41,106 bases of DNA, taken from contig NZ_JADEXY010000018.1 of NCBI RefSeq assembly GCF_015206885.1, positions 1-41,106 on the forward strand. The letters run 5' to 3'. The notes below the pieces were generated by a model. That model did no database searches. It was not told the DNA's origin and was given only the letters and a program-made list of their open reading frames with translations. Made by a program: the position numbers and the translations under genes. This DNA is from Microcystis aeruginosa LEGE 91341 (GTDB lineage: Bacteria; Cyanobacteriota; Cyanobacteriia; Cyanobacteriales; Microcystaceae). The first letter of the stretch is position 1; the number at the start of each line of letters is the position of its first letter. Shown here in pieces: positions 17,781-24,503 of the stretch.

Positions 17781-18713
17781 ATGACGTATAGCCAAGATCA
17801 TGAATTGCAACTGGCTTTGGGAGATGCTGCCGCTCGGCAGTTAGCCAATGCCACGAAGACCGTTCCTCAGTTATTGACCATTTCACCCCGGTGGTTCGTT
17901 CGCCTCTTGCATTGGCTACCCGTTGAGGCGGGGATTTATCGTCTCAATAAAGTCAGGGATGCTTCCCGGGTTGAGGTGGCCTGCTCTGAACGAGACGAGC
18001 GGGAGCTGCCCGAAACCTTTGTGGATTACGAAGAGACCCCCCGGGAGTATTTCTTGAGTGCGGTGAATACGGTACTGGATGTTCACACTCGCGTGTCCGA
18101 TCTCTACAGCAGTCCCCACGATCAGATCCATGAACAATTGCGGCTGACGATCGAAACCCTGAAGGAACGTCAAGAAAATGAGTTGATCAACAACCATGAG
18201 TATGGATTGCTGAACAATATTGTTGATTCCCAGAAAGTACAACCTCGCAATGGTGCGCCCACGCCGGACGATTTGGATGAGTTGCTGGTCAAGGTGTGGA
18301 AGGAACCGGCATTTTTCCTCGCCCATCCTAAAGCGATCGCCGCCTTTGGCCGAGAAGCAACCCGACGGGGTGTACCCCCTGCTACGGTGTCATTATTCGG
18401 GTCTCAGTTTATTACTTGGCGGGGCGTGCCTTTGATTCCTTCCGATAAGTTGGCCGTGAATGAGCAAGGCAAAACCAATATTTTGTTATTGCGGGTAGGA
18501 GAAAGCCGTCAAGGGGTAGTCGGTCTTTATCAGCCCAATTTACCCGGTCAACAGGGAGTTGGCTTGTCGGTGCGATTTATGGGGATTAGTCGCAAGGCGA
18601 TCTCCTCTTACCTGGTCTCCCTCTACTGTTCGTTGGCAGTGTTGACCGACGACGCGGCGGCCGTACTGGAGAACGTTGATGTCAACCAATACCACATCTA
18701 CGACTATGACTAA
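17781..18713 (+). CDS. srpI: SrpI family 2A encapsulin shell protein
   Basis: A 310-residue HK97-fold shell protein, the usual length for SrpI. Recognisable segments are the N-terminal arm (LALGDAAARQLANATKTVPQL), WLPVEAGIYRLNKV, the HLxxHE-like helix around SSPHDQIHEQLRLTIETL, the NNHEYGLLNN E-loop region, FGREATRRGVPPATVSLFGSQF, SDKLAV, LLLRVGESRQGVVGLYQP and the C-terminal YLVSLYCSLAVLTDDA. In the Synechococcus relative, SrpI forms a 60-subunit shell that packs a cysteine desulfurase. No cyclic-nucleotide-binding insertion is present, which makes it family 2A, not 2B. A strong GGAGG lies 10 bases before the ATG, unlike srpH and the cargo gene, consistent with a high-copy shell. It is 76 bases after srpH and just before the cargo gene. 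Confidence 0.95.
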   Translation: MTYSQDHELQLALGDAAARQLANATKTVPQLLTISPRWFVRLLHWLPVEAGIYRLNKVRDASRVEVACSERDERELPETFVDYEETPREYFLSAVNTVLDVHTRVSDLYSSPHDQIHEQLRLTIETLKERQENELINNHEYGLLNNIVDSQKVQPRNGAPTPDDLDELLVKVWKEPAFFLAHPKAIAAFGREATRRGVPPATVSLFGSQFITWRGVPLIPSDKLAVNEQGKTNILLLRVGESRQGVVGLYQPNLPGQQGVGLSVRFMGISRKAISSYLVSLYCSLAVLTDDAAAVLENVDVNQYHIYDYD

Positions 18714-18735
18714 CCCTGAACTGATCCGGTGAAAA

Positions 18736-18756
18736 GGCGGGGGGGAATTCCCCGCC
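18736..18756 (+). terminator. GC-rich hairpin between shell and cargo genes
   Basis: A perfect 7-bp stem, GGCGGGG / CCCCGCC, with a 7-base loop starts 23 bases after the srpI stop. No T run follows, so it is more likely a partial attenuator or an RNA end-stabiliser that sets more shell than cargo than a full terminator. Confidence 0.5.
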
Positions 18757-18889
18757 CACCACTGCCCTAACTGAGGTCGAGAACATTTCTCTTAAACCCT
18801 TATTCCAACCTGATCTTCTTGAGCATCTCGCCCAGACGATAATTCAAGAACTACAACGGCACGACCTTGGAGCGTCGCGGGCCAAGGGG

Positions 18890-20374
18890 TTGAGTACAGA
18901 CCGGGATGATCTGGTGCCATCCACGGCAGCCACCTCCCCGGCTGCTGTGGGCGAACGGCCTACAGTTCCCTTCGACGTAGCTCAGGGTAAACCCTTTACT
19001 GTACCCTTAGCCACCCCCTCTTTCTACTTCATCGAAGAGTTAGAAACAAAAATCCCCGACCTTCCGGCGGTAGTGGCCAAACCGGGCCAGCTTGTTCAAG
19101 TCCCAGCGATCGATCCCCTTTTTGTCCCCCAGGCAAGCGGGCGAAGCGTTCAACGACCTAGCTTCTTTGATGTTGATACCATTCGCCTGGATTTTCCCAT
19201 CCTGCAAGAACGGGTGAATGGCAAACCCTTGATCTGGTTCGACAATGCCGCAACAACTCAAAAGCCCCAAGCAGTCATCGATCGCCTCGTTCATTTCTAC
19301 AGCCATGAAAATTCCAATGTGCATCGTGCCGCCCATGAATTAGCGGCTCGCGACCCGGATGCTTACGAAGCGGCCAGAGAAACGGTACGCCGTTTTCTCA
19401 ATGCCTCCTCTGTCAACGAAATCATTTTCGTGCGGGGAACAACGGAAGGCATTAATCTGGTGGCAAAAAGCTGGGGACAACAAACCCTACAAGCGGGGGA
19501 TGAGATTGTCCTCACCCATCTAGAACACCATGCCAATATTGTGCCTTGGCAGCAACTAGCCGCCCAAACGGGAGCAAAATTGCGGGTTGTCCCCGTCGAT
19601 GACCACGGGCAGATTTTACTGGCAGAGTACCAACAATTACTCAACTCCCGCACAAAACTGGTGGCTTTTTCCCATGTTTCCAATGCCTTGGGAACCATTA
19701 CCCCGGCTAAACAAATCATTGACTTAGCCCATCGGGTCGGGGCCAAAGTCTTGTTAGATGGCGCTCAATCGGTTTCCCACATTCCGATCGATGTTCAACA
19801 ATTAGGGTGTGATTGGTTCGTCTTTTCCGGACATAAAGTCTTTGGTCCCACAGGGATCGGGGTACTTTATGGTCAAGAAGACCTGTTGAATGCCACGGTT
19901 CCCTGGCAAAGCGGCGGCAACATGATCGTGGATGTGACGTTTGAGCGCACCGTGTATCAGGCGGCTCCCACTCGTTTTGAGGCCGGAACGGGCAATATTG
20001 CCGATGCCGTTGGCTTAGGGACGGCCTTGGATTATGTTCAGCAGATTGGTTTGACCACCATTGCCAATTACGAGCATGAACTTCTGGAGTACGCCACTGC
20101 GGGACTGACAACCATCCCGGGCTTGCGTTTGATTGGGACGGCAGCCGATAAGGCTGCCGTGCTTTCCTTTGTGCTGGAGGGATTTGATGTGGAAGTGATT
20201 GGACAGGCCCTGAATCGGGAAGGGATTGCCGTGCGGGCAGGCCATCACTGCGCTCAACCCATTCTGCGACGCTTTGGTCTAGAGGCAACGGTGCGCCCTT
20301 CCTTGGCTTTCTACAATACTAAGGCCGAAGTGGATGCGCTGGTGGCCGCGTTGGAACGTCTGCAACACCAATAA
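18890..20374 (+). CDS. cysteine desulfurase, SufS-like, predicted encapsulin cargo
   Basis: Type II PLP desulfurase core from about residue 95: DNAATTQKP, HRAAHELA, HLEHHANIVPW, SGHKVFG with PLP Lys316, FEAGTGN and RAGHHCAQP with catalytic Cys454 (numbered from the TTG at 18890). Ahead of it is a Pro/Ala-rich, low-complexity extension with LATPSFYFIEEL at about 40-51, as in SrpI-associated desulfurases whose extension targets them into the shell. The reaction is cysteine to alanine plus persulfide sulfur. The TTG is a conservative start: the frame stays open upstream to 18725, with an amphipathic LKPLFQPDLLEHLAQTII stretch and an ATT at 18785 behind GAGG, which would add 35 residues. No scaffold (SufU, SufBCD) gene is nearby, fitting sulfur storage rather than FeS assembly. 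Confidence 0.93.
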   Translation: MSTDRDDLVPSTAATSPAAVGERPTVPFDVAQGKPFTVPLATPSFYFIEELETKIPDLPAVVAKPGQLVQVPAIDPLFVPQASGRSVQRPSFFDVDTIRLDFPILQERVNGKPLIWFDNAATTQKPQAVIDRLVHFYSHENSNVHRAAHELAARDPDAYEAARETVRRFLNASSVNEIIFVRGTTEGINLVAKSWGQQTLQAGDEIVLTHLEHHANIVPWQQLAAQTGAKLRVVPVDDHGQILLAEYQQLLNSRTKLVAFSHVSNALGTITPAKQIIDLAHRVGAKVLLDGAQSVSHIPIDVQQLGCDWFVFSGHKVFGPTGIGVLYGQEDLLNATVPWQSGGNMIVDVTFERTVYQAAPTRFEAGTGNIADAVGLGTALDYVQQIGLTTIANYEHELLEYATAGLTTIPGLRLIGTAADKAAVLSFVLEGFDVEVIGQALNREGIAVRAGHHCAQPILRRFGLEATVRPSLAFYNTKAEVDALVAALERLQHQ

Positions 20375-20421
20375 ACTGACGGTCATGGGTGGGGCAGCTT
20401 GTACACCTATTCCAGTTCCCC

Positions 20422-20518
20422 TATAGCGGTAAGCGCTTGAGTGAGATACAAACCAAGCTTTGCCTAGCATGGTTTATAGCTCGTGACACTGTACCTCATA
20501 CGACTGCACACCGCTATA
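20422..20518. mobile_element. TATAGCG-family element, copy c (97 bp)
   Basis: Ends TATAGCGGTAAGCGC and, in inverse, TATAGCGGTGTGCAGTC, with inner TGAGATAC and GTACCTCA also inverted. It lies 47 bases after the desulfurase stop. With copy b at 14815-15170 it brackets the encapsulin operon. Confidence 0.65.
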
Positions 20519-20583
20519 AACTGCCACCTATTTAAAATGTATAGGAGGGTGGAGAGCGGGTTTTTCAAGTTGGATTGGGAGTT

Positions 20584-20833
<250 letters not shown>

Positions 20834-20901
20834 ATCTTATTAAAAACGGATTTGTCTGACTTTCCTAGGAAGGCTGATAAATACTCAACTACAATCTGGC
20901 A

Positions 20902-21711
20902 CTAATAATTTTTGATCATTAATTCTCTACCAGATGCTGCCGCTCCTTGTTTATAATTATTCATGCCATACTGAAGATTCCACTCGATAATATGGGCAAA
21001 ATTAAAGAGTTTTCGTATCTCTGGACAATCATCGTAGGTAATTAACCATTTAGCCTGACATTGACGCATATTATCGGCAAAACGTTGATGATCGAAGCTG
21101 GTATGTAAATTACCTCTTACACCGTACAAACGGGATTTTGTGGCAGTATAGTAGGGGGGATCGAGAAAGATAAAAACTTCTTTTCCCTCAGCAAATAATA
21201 ATTCTTCGTAGTCTTGATTAGTAATTTTTACCGATGCTAATAACGGCGCAATTTGAGTTAATCTAGCCATTGATGAATCAGTAAATCTACTGGTAAAAGC
21301 CGCTTGAGAATACCCCCCCGAATCGACTGTTCCCGAAAAAGTAATCCGATTTAAGATAAAAAAACGCACTGCTTTCTCAAAGTCGGTTAACTTTAAATCT
21401 TCCCTTGTCAAATCTTGAAATAATTCTCGTCCGCTATCATATTTCTGTTTAATTTCTGTTATTTTTGCTACCAATAACTCAATATTTTCTTGAGCGCATT
21501 GCCAGAAACAATACAAATCATAATTTAAGTCATTAATCCAATAGGTTTTTATTTGTTGCTCAAAGAGTTGTTTAACAGCAAAAAACACTGAACCACCACC
21601 AAAAAAAGGTTCTCGATATTCCCTAATATTCACAGGAATTTGCGGCAGAATTTGCTTAATCGCCCGGGATTTCCCCCCCGGATAACGCAAGGGACTTTTA
21701 ATTTTTGACAT
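20902..21711 (-). CDS. D12-class (Dam-like) N6-adenine DNA methyltransferase
   Basis: A 269-residue enzyme. The N-terminal RYPGGKSR and FFGGGSVFF (36-44, AdoMet loop) and the catalytic DPPY (Asp184-Tyr187) are in alpha-class order, as in Dam, DpnM and EcoRV methylases; the inserted region between them would be the target recognition domain. It methylates adenine in an unknown short site; GATC is a fair guess from family membership but not shown. No matching restriction gene is adjacent; downstream on the same strand is no gene, upstream a Uma2 protein. It could be an orphan methylase or a leftover of a restriction system. Confidence 0.88.
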   Translation of the reverse strand: MSKIKSPLRYPGGKSRAIKQILPQIPVNIREYREPFFGGGSVFFAVKQLFEQQIKTYWINDLNYDLYCFWQCAQENIELLVAKITEIKQKYDSGRELFQDLTREDLKLTDFEKAVRFFILNRITFSGTVDSGGYSQAAFTSRFTDSSMARLTQIAPLLASVKITNQDYEELLFAEGKEVFIFLDPPYYTATKSRLYGVRGNLHTSFDHQRFADNMRQCQAKWLITYDDCPEIRKLFNFAHIIEWNLQYGMNNYKQGAAASGRELMIKNY

Positions 21712-21783
21712 TTTATACTAAATCCGTTTGTTATTGAATTTCTTCTAACGACCAAGTTAGTCCTCGTGTTTCTCCCCAGACTT

Positions 21784-22359
21784 CTACTTACTTTGTCTAG
21801 CTTGACTAACTTTTAACCAGGCAAAGATTTGTTGTGGAGTCAGTGTCAACTGAACCCCTGCAATTACCTTAAGCTGGTGATCCCCTCTGCAAACTTCCGG
21901 CTCTTGTTGGGGAGTAAACATTAAAACAGAATAATCATCTGGATCAAGCATCCATCCTAATTTACTGCCATGTTTTAAACAGTGTAGAATGTTGTCAATT
22001 ACACGGTTTACCTTTTGATCCGGTGAAAGAATTTCGATAGTCCAATCAGGTGCTTCCCTAAAGTCGTCCTCTGGTTCACCTGCTTGATTGAGGTTAATTC
22101 GATTCCATGCAATTACCGCCACATCAGGAACGATCGAACGCTCGCCGAAGGTACATCGCAACTCAGGTAAGGCTGTATAATCAACAGTGTGGCTGTCAAC
22201 CGCAGCTAAAAGACGTTTTTGCAGGATAGAGTGTCGAGTCTTAGGCATGGGTTTCTGAATTGCGACTCCATGCAAGTATTCCCATGCTGGAGAATCCTCC
22301 AAATATGGCAATTTGAGGAAATCTTCAAGGGTGAGACTCTCAGTCAAGGAAGTCGTCAT
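21784..22359 (-). CDS. Uma2 (DUF820) family nuclease-fold protein
   Basis: A 191-residue protein of the PD-(D/E)xK-fold Uma2 family, very numerous in cyanobacteria and often carried in accessory DNA. Seen here are the N-terminal SLTLEDFLKLP, AWEYLHGV, the ERSIVPDVAVI strand and DWTIEILSPDQ, which carry the predicted acidic metal ligands. Function is unproven in the family. I start at the ATG at 22359 because the longer TTG start at 22371 has no better ribosome site. It lies 72 bases upstream of the adenine methyltransferase on the same strand, so the two may be co-transcribed. Confidence 0.85.
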   Translation of the reverse strand: MTTSLTESLTLEDFLKLPYLEDSPAWEYLHGVAIQKPMPKTRHSILQKRLLAAVDSHTVDYTALPELRCTFGERSIVPDVAVIAWNRINLNQAGEPEDDFREAPDWTIEILSPDQKVNRVIDNILHCLKHGSKLGWMLDPDDYSVLMFTPQQEPEVCRGDHQLKVIAGVQLTLTPQQIFAWLKVSQARQSK

Positions 22360-22489
22360 CGGTTCAAGCAAAGGTTTTTTTTGTGACTTTATTATAAATG
22401 AACTTTATCTGGGTTGCTTACCGACGATTCAGGTATATTTGAGGAGAATTGGCCATCTCAATCAAATGGGTCGATTTCTTAACTATTCT

Positions 22490-22676
22490 GGCTCTTCGTT
22501 ACTTGTTATGGTTCGATAGGGGGGCATAAATTGACTAAATCCTTCTCTGGCAAGAGACTTAATTGATGAGTTCGCTCTAGATTAAAAACAATTGACAAAA
22601 ATCGCCAAATGCCTTTCTAAATAAGGGTTACATCTCTTATAACCCCAGTCCATTGCATAACACAAACCGAAGAACC
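22490..22676 (+). mobile_element. ISL3-ended MITE, copy 1 (187 bp) with 8-bp target duplication
   Basis: The ends are GGCTCTTCGTTACTTGTTAT and, inverse, GGTTCTTCGGTTTGTGTTAT. Directly outside on both sides is ACTATTCT (22482-22489 and 22677-22684), an exact 8-bp duplication, as made by ISL3-family transposases. The interior has no gene. A second copy lies at 39272-39458 in the opposite orientation. The element accounts for most of the gap 22360-22767. Confidence 0.9.
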
Positions 22677-22767
22677 ACTATTCTGACTGACTGGTATCAC
22701 TGGAAATACCCACAGAGATCACAAAATTGGCCAATTGTCAATAGCTTTTCAGATGCTCTCACCTTGG

Positions 22768-23214
22768 TTATGGCGCTTCCCACTCTTTCTTTTCTAGTTC
22801 TTTAGCAAAGTGATTAAATATTAACCCAACTTCTTCCAATCCTAACCCTTCTTCTCGACTTATTTCTTCGATACTAGAATTTTTTACTCTCTCATAAATC
22901 ATCGATTCATAGCGGATTGTATGATGCTGTCTTAATCTCATAAAACTCAATCTTTCGCCAATATACTTTTGGCACTTTTGACAATGAAACTGGCGGCGTG
23001 GCACTTCTAAATATACCGGATTGCCTAATATTGATAAATCTCTGACTAGATTATACTCTGTCTGATTGATTCTGTCCAAGATTTGATGGCAATTCGGACA
23101 TTCAATTGTTTCATTTAAAAGAGCAAGCTTTAGGAAAATTGTCTGATCAATTTTTTGATAATTGACCACTGTTACATTTGGTAAATCGAGGAGTTGATCA
23201 AAATTTATCCACAT
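22768..23214 (-). pseudogene. truncated ISL3-family transposase (N-terminal 148 residues)
   Basis: The reading frame carries the ISL3 N-terminus: a zinc-finger pair (CPNCHQ and CQKC), the MRLRQHHTIRYESM linker and a helix-turn-helix-like segment (SIEEISREEGLGLEEV). It stops at KEWEAP, where full-length members continue for over 200 residues with the DDE catalytic domain. The cut is abrupt and unrelated sequence follows, so this is a deletion remnant without catalytic residues. A MITE with ISL3-like ends sits 91 bases away, although I cannot show that this protein mobilised it. Confidence 0.85.
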
Positions 23215-23307
23215 AACTCACCTCCGGTTCTGTATTGCCATTATACCATGCTCACATAGAACCTACTAATTAGTTGGGACGAAATGCAACAAAACAGGTT
23301 ATTTATT

Positions 23308-24261
23308 TTATGTCCCATAATACTTGCTGCTAAATCCTACAGATAGTGGTGCGCCATCATACTGACAAGATACACTGATCTTTAACTTTCTCTTGTGGTC
23401 GTAATAAGTGTGGAAGTGTGTTTGTGTACGAGCTAGTTCTAGCTCAGATGGGTTAATACTAAGTATTCCTAAAATCACCTCAGAATCGAACGGTCGGATC
23501 TGACTCCAAGGTGCAGTTTTTTTTAGTTCAATATCTACATAATTAATAAAATTTCCTTCTGCCTCTAACAGCATATTAGCTTGCTCGGAGTCAATGATAA
23601 TGTTGCCTACTTTATTGGGTTTACCGCCAACTGCCCTTGCCGCATCTGCGATAGACATCCCCATATACTGAAAAGGGCGATGGAAGGGTGAACTCAGCAC
23701 ATATAAGCCATAATCAATAGCTGCTCTATTTATGGCATCTCCAAGTGTCAATGTTCCGAGATAATCACCGTTTTTAGAAGCAACAGTGGCGTGTGAATTA
23801 ACTATTGAAACAATTTGGCTAGGTAATATGTTTATAGCTTTCTCAAACTGATTTTGGATAGGAACTGGAATTGAGACTGTTTGTTGTTCCTGCCAATTTT
23901 TATTATGTGAACGGAGAAAATCCTGCGGAAAAGACCAATAGAAACAACTGTTTTGACAATCAACGACAATCAGGAATGTTGGATTTGGTTGAAGTAACCA
24001 ATAATTGAGGGTTGCAACTTTAATGGGAACTGTAATTAAATTACTTTCTAATTTGGCTTCTTCTTTCCCTTTACATTGAATATTAAACAACTTTCCAGTT
24101 GGGTGTCCCCCCTGCATAATTTCACAAATGAAGTCGATACCTAAATCTCTCTCTTGAGGGACAGGAATAACGTTGCAGAATTCAACAAAAAAAGAACTGA
24201 GTAGATCGGCAGCAGTGACACCGATCTTTTGAGAATTAGTACGTTTAGGTAACCTGGTCAT
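23308..24261 (-). CDS. DUF4365 nuclease-fold protein with an extra C-terminal domain
   Basis: A 317-residue soluble protein. The N-terminal 150 residues fit DUF4365, a predicted PD-(D/E)xK nuclease-like domain: ERDLGIDFICE with the Asp, then FNIQCKGK with the Gln-x-Lys pair, then FLIVVD. The remaining half (about 165-317) is not recognised; it holds a YMGMSIADAARAVGG helix segment and a strand-rich tail. DUF4365 proteins are often seen in defence-related or mobile contexts, and this one is next to a broken transposase, a Uma2 protein and an adenine methyltransferase. Actual activity is unknown. Confidence 0.72.
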   Translation of the reverse strand: MTRLPKRTNSQKIGVTAADLLSSFFVEFCNVIPVPQERDLGIDFICEIMQGGHPTGKLFNIQCKGKEEAKLESNLITVPIKVATLNYWLLQPNPTFLIVVDCQNSCFYWSFPQDFLRSHNKNWQEQQTVSIPVPIQNQFEKAINILPSQIVSIVNSHATVASKNGDYLGTLTLGDAINRAAIDYGLYVLSSPFHRPFQYMGMSIADAARAVGGKPNKVGNIIIDSEQANMLLEAEGNFINYVDIELKKTAPWSQIRPFDSEVILGILSINPSELELARTQTHFHTYYDHKRKLKISVSCQYDGAPLSVGFSSKYYGT

Positions 24262-24503
24262 TGTGGCACTTGAGATTTTCCTACAATTTTAACTCAGCTT
24301 CAATTGAGAGGGACGGCAGGTAATGAACATCAATGCTGATTTAGCAGCCTAACTATTTATTAGACTGACAGTTTCCGTCTAAAATCACGATTTAGGGTGA
24401 TTGGACTGACAACTTCATTGTACTTCCAATGGCGATCAACGACTAACAAAGTTCATACTATTTCACGAAAATGTTCGCCAGCATAACCAATTAGATTAAC
24501 CAT

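Noticed and set aside
18706-18765. ATG at 18706 or GTG at 18729 as alternative start of the desulfurase
   Set aside because: Both are in other frames and meet stops (TGA at 18730, TAA at 18768); they could serve only if the G run at 18739-18745 carried a sequencing indel.
19716-20288. Long open frame (190 codons) on the minus strand inside the desulfurase gene
   Set aside because: It is antisense to a well-conserved gene and its composition (Arg/Pro/Ser/Gln-rich) is typical of a GC-rich shadow frame.
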